A stretch of 64,000 nt of DNA, from the NCBI GenBank assembly GCA_003255065.1, contig QAOA01000533.1, positions 413,149 to 477,148 of the forward strand, given 5' to 3'. This document shows, in pieces, positions 27,378 to 38,498 of this stretch. The translations under genes were made by a program, and so were the position numbers. This DNA comes from Cercis canadensis (taxonomy: Eukaryota; Streptophyta; Magnoliopsida; Fabales; Fabaceae). Below the pieces are notes generated by a model that had not been told where the DNA came from, made no database searches, and saw only the letters and a program-made list of their open reading frames with translations. The stretch's first letter is position 1; each line of letters starts with the position of its first letter.

Positions 27378-28233
27378 TGATGAACACACTTTTTATACAA
27401 TAGTTATTCCTCATACTTAGTCTTTTAAACCTCTTTTGGGCTGAATTGCATAGACTTAGACCTCATTTCATGACTTTGGATCCATTTATGCTTAATTGCA
27501 ATTTCCAGCAATACTGGGCATTATATGTTGTCTCTGTGTTTCAGGCATATCTTGAGTTCTGAATGTCTAAAAATTCGGAGTCATACCTTGTTGGAAAGCT
27601 GAGAGACTTTTCTACAACTTGCTTTCAGGGCTCCAAAGTTAATTCGGACGTTCAGAAGGTCATATGCAGCCTGGAAGCCAGAGAAGACATGCTGTCGCAG
27701 GATCCTGACCTACATGCAGTATTTGGGTCATAAGTTGAGTTGTATATGTCATATAGACCTGAAACCGGTATCATTGGAAAGCTAACAGACAGAGCTTCAA
27801 TTGATATGAAGACTGGTTGACCATATTTTATGTGGAAGATGGTCTTATTTGCTGTGCAATTTAGCTGACGGTTCCAGACACCTTCTGCCACTTAAATGGG
27901 CCTAACTTCCTCATGACAAGTCCAAATGGGCCCAAACCAAAGCCCAATTGAAGCTAAGGCCCATGGGAACAAGTGTGCCCTAAGGATAATTTGGGTGTGC
28001 ATGTAAAATTGGAGGTCTATATCAGCAAGAGGGGGGCAGCCGAAATTTAGAATCAAGTTTTAGATATTTTAGACAGTTTTCTAGTCTTTCCTTAGCTCTT
28101 AAGTTTTCTCTTAGATATTTTGTAAGAACTTAGCTTCTCTTGTTCATGGAGGGCTAATTCATCAATCAATCCAGGTTTTGGCTGTTCTGATTATTGGTTT
28201 TGAGATTATGAGTTGTTGTTATTCATTCAATGA
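27378..28233 (+). repeat. Partial LTR copy 1
   Basis: It starts TGATGAACACACTTTTTAT and aligns with the left and middle part of 29230-30783. Over about 490 aligned bases I count roughly 30 differences by eye (about 94% identity). It lacks the right part of the LTR and stops at an ambiguous base (28234). A weak TATA-like stretch, TCTATATCAGC, lies near 28016. If the two copies are a true LTR pair and an assumed grass rate of 1.3e-8 substitutions per site per year applied, the pair would be about 2-2.5 million years old. Both conditions are uncertain. Confidence 0.75.
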
Positions 28234-28234
28234 N
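28234..28234. other. Ambiguous base (n), possible assembly join
   Basis: A single n marks the exact point where LTR homology stops and unrelated sequence starts. It could be a residual sequencing ambiguity or a join between contigs, so the adjacency of the two segments is not certain. Confidence 0.9.
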
Positions 28235-28286
28235 GCTATTTCTTGTTCTTGTTTTCTTGTTTTTAAAACAGTTTTGTGAGAGAAGA

Positions 28287-28372
28287 TTTTTAAAAACAGT
28301 TTTCAAAAACAGTTTTATCAAACAAGTATTTTTGTTTTATTGTTTTCAAAAACAAAAAACTGTTTTTAAAAA
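28287..28372. repeat. AT-rich inverted repeat, 17-bp arms
   Basis: The left arm TTTTTAAAAACAGTTTT (28287-28303) is the exact reverse complement of the right arm at 28356-28372, with a 52-bp spacer that contains further CAAAAACAG-like units. It could be a decayed terminal inverted repeat of a small DNA element or simply a low-complexity tract. No flanking duplication was identified. Confidence 0.6.
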
Positions 28373-28554
28373 CAGATTTCAAACATGCTCATGATTGTTG
28401 TTTCAGGCTTTCAGCTAGGCAATATGAGGGGGAAACTGCAAAGTAAACTGCCAAAGTATGTTTGGTTGCGGGGAAGAAGGGTTGAAAAGAAAAAACAAAC
28501 GCTAATGAGAAAGTGGGACAGAGAGTGGCAGCGGACGCAGGTGAAAAAAAGCAG

Positions 28555-28604
28555 ACACGTGTAATTCAAAGACAGGGGATGACCAGGTCAGAGGATATAT
28601 ATAT
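28555..28604 (+). promoter_or_regulatory. Plant-type core promoter: G-box plus TATA box
   Basis: The palindrome ACACGTGT (28555-28562) contains the plant G-box core CACGTG, a known site for bZIP and bHLH factors. Thirty-four bases downstream lies TATATATAT (28596-28604). The distance and order fit a plant RNA polymerase II promoter, with a start expected near 28630, followed by a pyrimidine-rich leader. Activity is not shown by sequence alone, and such motifs also arise by chance, but the combination with the downstream splice donor is stronger than any one of them. Confidence 0.5.
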
Positions 28605-28762
28605 CCCAAGGGCTGTTTGGCGCTTTTTGGCACTCATCACTATCAATCTCTGCTACTCTTGCTCTGCTCTCGCGCCGCCGCGGCTGCTCTTGCTGCTCCG
28701 TCTCCTCCACTGCTTTCAAAATCTGGGTCTTGTTACCGTTTTCTCACATTCCCAACTTTCAG

Positions 28763-28764
28763 GT
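28763..28764 (+). other. Possible 5' splice site (intron donor)
   Basis: The sequence CTTTCAG/GTACTCTCTCC has an AG/GTA donor followed by T-rich sequence. It lies about 130 bases after the expected transcription start of the 28555-28604 promoter, as in plant genes whose first intron interrupts the 5' leader. No matching acceptor or coding exon was recognised before 29230. Confidence 0.4.
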
Positions 28765-29229
28765 ACTCTCTCCTTCTCCATCTTTGGATTTATTGTTTGA
28801 TACCTTACCTTTTAGTTAGTTGCATTATAAGGTAACCACTTGGGCTCAGTGGACCTGGAACTTTGAGTTACAACCTTGTACTAGTTGGCCTCAAGTACTT
28901 GATATGAATACCCTATGCTTAAAAAAAATGGCAATTTTAATAAGTTGAGTAGCTAATTTGAGCATAATGGGACACTGCTCCTCTACCTTTTGTGCCTGAA
29001 ACTCGAGAATGGTATAAGCATGCCAATGAAGCATAACTTGTTGAATGTGGGTCGCAGGCAATGACTGGATGCCACATCCTAGGACCCCAAACTATGCAAG
29101 AAAAAAAAAACAAAAAAGAGAATTTGCAAAGATTAAGAAGAAAAAAAAATGTCATGTTTAGAACCTAGTAATAGCATAGGGTAGTTCTTTCCTGAGACTG
29201 AGGGGTGAGCCATATACGAATCTGTGGTT

Positions 29230-30783
29230 TGATGAACACACTTTTTATACAATAGTTATTCCTCATACTTAGTCTTTTAAACCTCTTTTGGGCTGAATTG
29301 CATAGACTTAGACCTCATTTCATGANGAATTGCATAGACTTAGACCTCATTTCATGACTTAGGATCCATTTATGCTTAATTGCAATTTCTAGCAATACTG
29401 GGCATTATGTGCTGTCTCTGTGTTTCAGGCATATCTTGAGTTCTGGATGTCTCAAAATTCCAAGTCATACCTTGTTGGAAAGCTGAGAGAATTTTCTACA
29501 ACTTTCTTAATTCCGAGTCATACCTTGTTGGAAAGCTGAGAGAATTTTCTACAACCTTCTTTCAGGGCTCCAAAGCTAAATCTGACGTTTAGAAGGTCAT
29601 ATGCAGCCTGGAATCCAGAGAAGACATGCTGTCACAGGATCCTGACCTACATGCAGTATTTGGGTCATAACTTGAGTTGTAAATGTCATATGGACCTGAA
29701 ACTGGTACCATTGGAAAGCTAACAGACAGGGCTTCATTTGATATGAAGACCGGTTCACCATATTTTATGTGGAAGATGGTCTTATTTGCTATACAAGTTA
29801 GCTGACGGTTCCAGACACCTTTTGCCACTTAAATGGGCCTAACTTCCTCATGACAAGTCCAAATGGGCCCAAACCAAAGCCCAATTGAAGCTAAGGCCCA
29901 TGGGAACAAGTGTGCCCTAAGGGCAATTTGGGTGTGCATGTAAAATTGGAGGTCTATATCAGCAAGAGGGGGGCAGCCGAAATTGAGAATCAAGGATTTA
30001 GATATTTTAGACAGCTTTCTAGTCTTTCCTTAGTCTCTAAGTTTTCTCTTAGATATTTTGTAAGAATGATGAACACACTTTTTATATAATAGTTATCCCT
30101 CATACTTAAAGCTCTTCTTGTTCATGGAGGGCTAAATCATCCTATCAATCCAGGTCTTGCTATTCTGATTATTGATTTTGAGATTATGTGTTGTTGTTCT
30201 TCATTTTAGTTGTTAATCAAAGTTCTTTCAATCCTCTGAAATATTCTGTTTGAATTGCTTAATTCGGATTGGATTATTCATGTGTTCATATTCTGTTTGC
30301 ATGTGATAAAAGAGGATTGTATGGTTAATTAATGGTTCTAAGCTTGGACGGATTAATTACCTTGGCTGGATTCAGGACTTAGGTTAAACTGGACTTGAAT
30401 GTTTGCTTAATTCATATAGTCCCTTGTTGAACCGAATTCTGGTTGCTTAACCAGTAGACATCCATAGAACATTGAGAGGCTTCTTGAGATGTTTTAAAGG
30501 CCAAGAACATGGTTAACAATTAAATGGATCCTTGAAAATCAAGGACGGATCAAAATCAGAATTAGTTAAGACTTGGATTGGTTGCTTTCTCTTAAATTTT
30601 ACCACTTTCAATTAATTTTCGTTAATCACATAAACAAACACAACCCCCCTGTTTATATGCTTCTCCATATGATTCACCAAATAGAACAATCCTTAGGTTC
30701 GACTTAGGGCTACCCCTTGCTGCAAAAAGCTAGGTAACCGACTTTAAACATAAACTAATTTGAGGAGCCTCAGCAACTCATCA
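29230..30783 (+). repeat. Long LTR copy 2 (TGATGA...TCATCA)
   Basis: This ~1.55-kb LTR-like unit starts TGATGAACACAC, ends CAACTCATCA and is bounded on the right directly by satellite. It contains the same TATA-like stretch as copy 1 (near 29953) followed by AGGGGGGCAGCCG. It carries a few short internal duplications, one of which repeats about 40 bases of the LTR's own start near 30.07 kb. One ambiguous base lies at 29326. The right end (30.2-30.78 kb) has no counterpart in copy 1. Length and ends fit a plant LTR; the family is not determined. Confidence 0.75.
29326..29326. other. Ambiguous base (n) at a short direct repeat
   Basis: The n separates two direct copies of GAATTGCATAGACTTAGACC and the bases that follow. 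A repeat exactly at an ambiguous base is typical of a join or collapsed sequence in an assembly, so the duplication may not be real. Confidence 0.85.
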
Positions 30784-33700
30784 AACATATCCGAGTTAGA
30801 AACAGTTAGAAAAAGGAATGAACCGAAAACGGGTCCCGGGGCAGATATAGTGACTCACCAGAAATCTGTACAGTCCGAGATACAGTGAACTATAAGAAAA
30901 ATGTCCGAGTTAGAAACATTTAGAAACAGGGATGAAATGAAACAGGGTCCCGGGGCAGATATAGTGACTCACCAGGAAACTGTCCAGCCCCAGATACAGT
31001 GAACCAAAAGAAAAACATCCGAGTTCGAAACAGGGATGAACCGAAACAGGGCCCTGGGCCAGATATAGTGACTCACCAGGAAACTATCCAGCCCCAGATA
31101 CAGCGAACCAGAAGAAAAATATCCGAGTTAGAAAAAGGGATGAACCGAAAAAGGGTCCCGGGGCAGATATAGTCACTCACCAGGAAACTGTCCAGCCCCA
31201 GATTCAGTGAACCAACAGAAAACTATCCGAGTCAGAAACAGTTAGAAACAAGGATGAACCGAAAAAGGGTCCCGGGGCAGATATAGTGACCCACCAGGAA
31301 ACTATCCAGCCCCAGATACAGTGAACCAAAATAAAAATATCCGAGTTAGAAACAGTTAGAAACAGTTAGAAACAGGGATGAACCGAAAAGGGTCCCGGTG
31401 CAGAAATGTGACTCAACAGGAAACTGTCCAGCCCCAGGTACAATTAACCATAAGCAAAATATCCGAGTTAAAAAACAGGGATGAACCGAAAACGGGTCCC
31501 GGGGCAGATATAGTGACTCACCAGGAAACTGTCAAGTCCTAGATAAAGTGAACAATAAGAAAAATATCCGAGTCAGAATCAGAGATGAACCGAAAAAGGG
31601 TCCCGGGGCAGATGCATTGACTCACCAGGAAACTGTCCAACCCCAGGAACAGTGAACCATAAGAAAAATATCCGAGTTAGAAACAGGGATGAACCGAAAA
31701 CGGGTCCCGGGGAAGATAAAGTGACTCAACAGGAAACTGTCCAGCCCCAGATACAGTGAACCATAAGAAAAATATCCGAGTTAGAAAAAGTTAGAAACAG
31801 GGATGAACCGAAAACAGGTCCCGGGGCAGATATAATGACTCACCCGGAAATTGTCGAGTCCCAGATAAAATAAATCTTAAGAAAAATATCCGAATCAGAA
31901 ACAGGGATGAACCGAAAAAGGGTCCCGGGGCAGATATAGTGACTTACCAGGAAACTGTCTAGCCCCAGGTACAGTGAACCATAAGCAAAATATCCGAGTT
32001 CGAAACAGGGATAAACCGAAACAGGGCCCTGGGCCAGATACAGTGACTCACCAAGAAACTGTCCAGCCCCAGATACAGTGAACCAAAAGAAAAATTTCCG
32101 AGTTAGAAATATTTAGATACAGGGACGTACCGAAAAAGGGTCCCGGGGCAGATATACTGTGTCACCAGGAAACTGTCCAGTCCCAGATACAGGGAACCGT
32201 AAGAAAAATATCTGACTCAGATACATGGAGGAACCGAAACAGGGTCCTGGGCCAGATATAGTGACTCACCAGGAAACTATCCAGCCCCAGATACAGTGAA
32301 CCAGAAGAAAAATATCCCAGTTAGAAAAATGGATGAACCGAAAAAGGGTCCCGGGGCAGATATAGTCACTCACTAGGAAACTGTCCAGCCCCAGATTCAG
32401 TGGACCAAAAGAAAACTATCCGAGTCAGAAAATATTAGAAACAAGGATGAACCAAAAAAGGGTCCCGGTGCAGATATAGTGACTCACCAAGAATCTGTCC
32501 AGTCCTAGATATAGTGAATTATAAGAAAAATAACCGAGTTAGAAACATTTAGAAACAGGGATGAACCGAAACAGGGTCCCGGGGCAGATATAGTGACCCA
32601 CCAGGAAACTGTCCAGCCCAGATACAGTGAACCAAAATAAAAATATCCGAGTTAGAAACAGTTAGAAACAGGAATGAACCGAAAAGGGTCCCAGTGCAGA
32701 TATAGTGACTCAACAGGAAACTGTCTAGCCCCAGGAACAATAAACCATAAGCAAAATATCCGAGTTAGGATCAGGGATGAACCGAAAACGGGTCCCGGGG
32801 CAGATATAGTGACTCACCAGGAAACTGTCTAGTCCCAGATAAAGTGAACAATAAGAAAAATATCCGAGTCAGAATCAGGGATGAACCGAAAAAGGGTCCC
32901 GGGGCAGATGCAGTGACTCACCAGGAAACTGTCCAGTCCCAGATAAAGTGAACAATAAAAAAAATATCCGAGTCAGAATCAGGGATGAACCGAAAAAGGG
33001 TCCTGGGGCAGATGCAGTGACTTACCAGGAAACTGTCCAGCCCCAGGTACAGTGAACCATAAGCAAAATATCCGAGTTAGAAACAGTGATGAACCGAAAC
33101 AGGTCCCTGGGCCAGATACAATGACTCACCAAGAAACTGTCCAGCCCCAGATAAAGTGAACCAAAAGAAAAATTTCCGAGTTAGAAATAGTTAGAAACAG
33201 GGACGAACCGAAAAAGGGTCCCGGGGAAGATATAGTGTGTCACCAGGAAACTGTCCTGTCCCAGATACAGGGAACCGTAAGAAAAATATCTGACTGAGAT
33301 ACATGGAGGAACCGAAACAGGGTCCTGGGCCATATATAGTGACTCACCAGGAAACTGTCCAGCCCCAGATAAAGTGATCCATAAGAAAAATATCCGAGTC
33401 AGAAACAGGGATGAACCGAAACAGGGCCCTGGGCCAGATATAGTGACTCACCAGGAAACTATCCAGCCCCAGATACAGTGAACCAGAAGAAAAATATCCG
33501 AATTAGAAAAAGCGATTAACCGAAAAAGGGTCCCGGGGCAGATATAGTCACTCACCAGGAAACTGTCCAGCCCCAGATTCAGTGAACCAACAGAAAACTA
33601 TCCGAGTCAGAAACAATTAGAAACAAGGATGAACCAAAAAAGGGTCCCGGTGCAGATATAGTGACTCAACAGGAAACTGTCCAGCCCCAGGAACAATAAA

Positions 33701-36700
33701 CCATGAGCAAAATATCCGAGTTAGGAATAGGGATGAACCGAAAACGGGTCCCGGGGCAGATATAGTGACTCACCAGGAAACTATCCAGCCCCAGATACAG
33801 TGAACCAGAACAAAAATATCCCAGTTAGAAAAATGGATGAACCGAAAACGGGTCCTGGGGCAGTTATAGTGACTCACCAGAAAACTGTCCAGTCCCAGAT
33901 AAAGTGAGCAATAAGAAAAATATCCGAGTCAGAATCAGGGATGAACCGAAAAAGGGTCCCGGGGCAGATGCAGTGACTCACCAGGAAACTGTGCAGTCCC
34001 AGATAAAGTGAACAATAAAAAAAATATCCGAGTCAGAATCAGGGATGAACCGAAAAAGGGTCCCGGGGCAGATGCAGTGACTCACCAGGAAACTGTCCAG
34101 CCCCAGGTACAGTGAACCATAAGCAAAATACCCGAGTTAGGAACATGGATGAACCGAAAAAGGGTCCCGGGGCAGATATAGTGACTCACCAGGAATCTGT
34201 CCAGTCCTAGATACAGTGAATTGTAAGAAAAATATCCGAGTTAAAAACATTTAGAAACAAGGATGAACCGAAACAGGGTCCCGGGGCAGATATAGTGACC
34301 CACCAGGAAACTGTCCAGCCCCAGATACAGTGAAACAAAAAAAAAATATCCGAGTTAGAAACAGGGATGATCCGAAAAGGGTCCCGGTGCAGATATAGTA
34401 TGGGTCCCGGGGTAGATATAGTGACTCACCAGAAATCTGTACAGTCAGAGATACAGTGAACTATAAGAAAAATGTCCAAGTTAGAAACATTTAGAAACAG
34501 GGATGAAACGAAACAGGGTCCCGGTGCAGATATAGTGACTTAACAGGAAACTGTCCAGCCCCAGGTACAATTAACCATAAGCAAAATATCCAAGTTAGGA
34601 ACAGGGATGAACCGAAAACGGGTCCCGGGGCAGATATAGTGACTCAACAGGAAACTGTCCAGTCCCAGATAAAGTGAACAATAAGAAAAATATCCGAGTC
34701 AGAATCAGAGATGAACCGAAAAAGGGTCCCTGGGCAGATGCAGTGCCTCACCAGGAAACTGTCCAGCCCCAGGTACAGTGAACCATAAGCAAAATATCCG
34801 AGTTAGAAACAGGGATGAACCGAAAACGGGTTCCGGGGCAGATATAGTGACTCAACAGGAAACTGTCTATCCCCAGATACAGTAAACCATAAGAAACATA
34901 TCCGAGTTAGAAACAGTTAGAAACAGGAATGAACCGAAAATGGGTCCCGGGGCAGATATAGTGACTCACCAGAAATCTGTACAGTCCGAGATACAGTGAA
35001 CTATAAGAAAAATGTCCGAGTTAGAAACATTTAGAAACAGGGATGAAACGAAACAGGGTCCCGGGGCAGATATAGTGACTCACCAGGAAACTGTCCAGCC
35101 CCAGATACAGTGAACCAAAAGAAAAATATCCGAGTTAGAAACAGGGATGAACCGAAACAGGGCCCTGGGCCAGATACAGTGACCCACCAAGAAATTGTCC
35201 AGCCCCAGATACAGTGAACCAAAAGAAAAATATCCGAGTTAGAAATAGTTAGAAACAGGGACGAACCGAAAAAGGGTCCTGGGGCAGATATAGTGTGTCA
35301 CCAGGAAACTGTCCAGTCCCAGATACAGGGAACCGTAAGAAAAATATCTGACTCAGATACATGGAGGAACAGAAACAGGGTCCTGGGCCAGATATAGTAA
35401 CTCACCAGGAAACTGTCCAGCCCCAGAAAAAATGATCCATAAGAAAAACATCCGAGTCAGAAACAGGGATGAACCGAAACAGGTCCCTGGGCCAGATATA
35501 GTGACTCACCAGGAAACTATCCAGCCCCAGATACAGTGAACCAGAAGAAAAATATTCGCGTTAGAAAAATGTATGAACCGAAAAAGGGTCCCGGGGTAGT
35601 TATAGTCACTCACCAGGAAACTGTTCAGCCCCAGATTCAGTGAACCAACAGAAAACTATCCGAGTCAGAAACAGTTAGAAACAAGGATGAACCGAAAAAG
35701 GGTCCCGGGGCAGATATAGTGACTCACCAGGAATCTGTCCAGTCCTAGATACAGTGAATTATAAGAAAAATATCTGAGTTAGAAACATTTAGAAACAGGG
35801 ATGAATCAAAAACAGGTCCCGGGGCAGATATAATGACTCACCAGGAAATTGTCGAGTCCCAGATAAAATGAACTATAAGAAAAATATCCGAGTTAGAAAA
35901 AGGGATGAACCGAAAAAGGCTCCCGGTGCAGATATAGTGACTCACCAGGAAACTGTCCAGCCCCAGGTACAGTGAACCATAAGCAAAAATATCCGAGTTA
36001 GAAACAAGGATGAACCGAAAACGGGTCCCGGGGCAGATATAGTGACTTACCAGGAAACTGTCCAGCCCCAGATACAGTGAACCATAAGAAAAATATCCGA
36101 GTTAGAAAAAGTTAGAAACAGGGATGAACCGAAAACAGGTCCCGGGGCAGATATAATGACTCACCAGGAAATTGTCGAGTCCCAGATAAAATGAACTATA
36201 AGAAAAATATCCGAGTTAGAAAAAGGGATGAACCGAAAAAGGCTCCCGGGGCAGATATAGTCACTCACCAGGAAACTGTCTAGCCCCAGATTCAGAGACC
36301 CAACAGAAAACTATCCGAGTCAGAAACAGTTAGAAACAAGAATGAACCGAAAAAGGGTCCCGGGGCAGATATAGTGACTCACCAGGAATCTGTCCAGTCC
36401 TAGATACAGTGAATTATAAGAAAAATATCTGAGTTAGAAACATTTAGAAACAGGGATGAATCGAAACAGGGTCCCGGGGCAGATATAGTGACCCACCAGG
36501 AAACTGTCCAGCCCCAGTTACAGTGAAACAAAATAAAAATATCCGAGTTAGAAACAGGGATGAACCGAAAAGGGTCCCGGTGCAGATATAGTGACTATAC
36601 AGGAAACTGTCCAGCCCCAGGTACAGTTAACCATAAGCAAAATATCCGAGTTAGGAACAAGGATGAACCGAAAACGGGTCCCAGGGCAGATATAGTGACT

Positions 36701-36835
36701 CACCAAGAAACTGTCCAGTCCCAGATAAGTTGAACAATAAGAAAAATATCCGAGTCAGAATCAGAGATGAACCGAAAAAGGGTCCCAGGGCAGATGCAGT
36801 GACTCACCAAGAAACTGTCCAGCCCCAGGTACAGT
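30784..36835 (+). repeat. Satellite array, heterogeneous (domain I)
   Basis: The array resumes mid-monomer at AACATATCCGAG with the same orientation and the same monomer types as before the LTR remnant. Cassettes with CAGATTCAG...CCAACAG recur near 31.20, 32.39 (a CCAAAAG variant), 33.58, 35.63 and 36.29 kb. At 31346-31375 the decamer TTAGAAACAG is tripled rather than doubled. An abrupt join inside a monomer lies near 34.40 kb (GATATAGTATGGGTCCCGG). The stretch 36.7-36.84 kb leads into the homogenised run. No gene is seen. Confidence 0.94.
31346..31375 (+). repeat. Tripled decamer TTAGAAACAG in a monomer
   Basis: Three direct copies of the 10-bp unit TTAGAAACAG occur here. Most monomers have one copy and the ~114-bp class has two. 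This is the clearest single example of decamer copy-number change, the main source of length variation in the satellite. Confidence 0.95.
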
Positions 36836-38498
36836 GAACCATAAGCAAAATATCCGAGTTAGAAACAGGGATGAACCGAAAACGGGTCCCGGGGCAGATA
36901 TAGTGACTCACCAGGAAACTGTCCAGCCCCAGATACAGTGAACCATAAGAAAAATATCCGAGTTAGAAACAGGGATGAACCGAAAACGGGTCCCGGGGCA
37001 GATATAGTGACTCACCAGGAAACTGTCCAGCCCCAGATACAGTGAACCATAAGAAAAATATCCGAGTTAGAAACAGGGATGAACCGAAAACGGGTCCCGG
37101 GGCAGATATAGTGACTCACCAGGAAACTGTCCAACCCAGGTACAGTGAACCATAAGCAAAATATCCGAGTTAGAAACAGGGATGAACCGAAAACGGGTCC
37201 CGGGGCAGATATAGTGACTCACCAGGAAACTGTCCAGCCCCAGATACAGTGAACCATAAGAAAAATATCCGAGTTAGAAACAGGGATGAACCGAAAACGG
37301 GTCCCGGGGCAGATATAGTGACTCACCAGGAAACTGTCCAGCCCCAGATACAGTGAACCATAAGAAAAATATCCGAGTTAGAAACAGGGATGAACCGAAA
37401 ACGGGTCCCGGGGCAGATATAGTGACTCACCAGGAAACTGTCCAGCCCCAGATACAGTGAACCATAAGAAAAATATCCGAGTTAGAAACAGGGATGAACC
37501 GAAAAAGGGTCCCGGGGCAGATATAGTGACTCACCAGGAAACTGTCCAGCCCCAGATACAGTGAACCATAAGAAAAATATCCGAGTTAGAAACAGGGATG
37601 AACCGAAAAAGGGTCCCGGGGCAGATATAGTGACTCACCAGGAAACTGTCCAGCCCCAGATACAGTGAACCATAAGAAAAATATCCGAGTTAGAAACAGG
37701 GATGAACCGAAAACGGGTCCCGGGGCAGATATAGTGACTCACCAGGAAACTGTCCAGCCCCAGATACAGTGAACCATAAGAAAAATATCCGAGTTAGAAA
37801 CAGGGATGAACCGAAAACGGGTCCCGGGGCAGATATAGTGACTCACCAGGAAACTGTCCAGCCCCAGATACAGTGAACCATAAGAAAAATATCCGAGTTA
37901 GAAACAGGGATGAACCGAAAACGGGTTCCGGGGCAGATATAGTGACTCACCAGGAAACTGTCCAGCCCCAGATACAGTGAACCATAAGAAAAATATCCGA
38001 GTTAGAAACAGGGATGAACCGAAAACGGGTCCCGGGGCAGATATAGTGACTCACCAGGAAACTGTCCAGCCCCAGATACAGTGAACCATAAGAAAAATAT
38101 CCGAGTTAGAAACAGGGATGAACCGAAAACGGGTCCCGGGGCAGATATAGTGACTCACCAGGAAACTGTCCAGCCCCAGATACAGTGAACCATAAGAAAA
38201 ATATCCGAGTTAGAAACAGGGATGAACCGAAAACGGGTCTCGGGGCAGATATAGTGACTCACCAGGAAACTGTCCAGCCCCAGATACAGTGAACCATAAG
38301 AAAAATATCCGAGTTAGAAACAGGGATGAACCGAAAACGGGTCTCGGGGCAGATATAGTGACTCACCAGGAAACTGTCCAGCCCCAGATACAGTGAACCA
38401 TAAGAAAAATATCCGAGTAAGAAACAGGGATGAACCGAAAACGGGTCCCGGGGCAGATATAGTGACTCACCAGGAAACTGTCCAGCCCCAGATAAAGT
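36836..38498 (+). repeat. Homogenised satellite run, 16 monomers
   Basis: Sixteen consecutive monomers span 1,663 bp (16 x 104 minus one, because one copy near 37.13 kb lacks a base). The predominant variant has AAAACGGG where the runs at 4583-7077 and 19672-20399 have AAACAGGG. The array has therefore undergone at least two separate amplifications from different founder monomers. A few copies share the same single substitution (GGGTCTCGGGG at two adjacent copies near 38.24 and 38.34 kb), which shows copying in steps. Confidence 0.95.

Larger units (their letters stand above)
28235..29229 (+). other. Gene-like non-satellite segment (promoter, leader, intron start)
   Basis: This ~1-kb segment is unrelated to the satellite and to the LTR copies on either side. 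From left to right it has an AT-rich inverted repeat (28287-28372), a G-box and TATA pair (28555-28604), a CT-rich leader-like stretch with CGCGCCGCCGCGG (28630-28760), a plausible 5' splice site (28763), and unassigned low-copy-looking sequence with A-rich tracts near 29.10 and 29.14 kb. No convincing protein-coding exon is seen; the overlapping open frames are short and low in complexity. It looks like the 5' end of a host gene (promoter, untranslated exon, start of an intron) carried into or joined to the element. This is inference; an unrelated non-autonomous element is the alternative. Confidence 0.5.
27378..30783 (+). mobile_element. Composite LTR-retroelement remnant (broken)
   Basis: This non-satellite island interrupts the array within a monomer. 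It starts TGATGAACAC and ends AACTCATCA, so its outer ends form the short inverted repeat TGATGA/TCATCA with the TG...CA termini typical of LTRs. It holds a partial LTR-like copy (27378-28233), a ~1-kb unrelated segment (28235-29229) and a longer LTR-like copy (29230-30783). No gag, protease, reverse transcriptase or integrase is seen, so the superfamily cannot be assigned. The five bases on either side (ATATA and AACAT) do not match, so no target-site duplication is visible. About 48 bp of a monomer seem to be missing across the insertion. The element is a fossil without coding capacity. Confidence 0.8.

Noticed and set aside
28287-28372. Complete MITE or other small DNA transposon
   Set aside because: There is a perfect 17-bp inverted repeat, but it is AT-rich and low in complexity, without a target-site duplication or recognisable family ends. 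I keep it only as an inverted repeat.
28513-28835. Two overlapping open frames of 95 and 72 codons in the promoter-like segment
   Set aside because: They cover the G-box, TATA and CT-rich leader and have low-complexity leucine/serine-rich products without a recognisable domain. They are better explained as untranslated leader sequence.
28960-29140. SINE or tRNA-like sequence before the A-rich tracts near 29.10 kb
   Set aside because: I could not find the A and B box motifs of RNA polymerase III promoters or a cloverleaf, so an A-rich tail alone is not enough.
27652-29828. Minus-strand open frames of 79 codons at 27652-27891 and 29589-29828
   Set aside because: They are the same stretch of the two LTR copies read in reverse. 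Conservation between them reflects LTR homology, not a gene.
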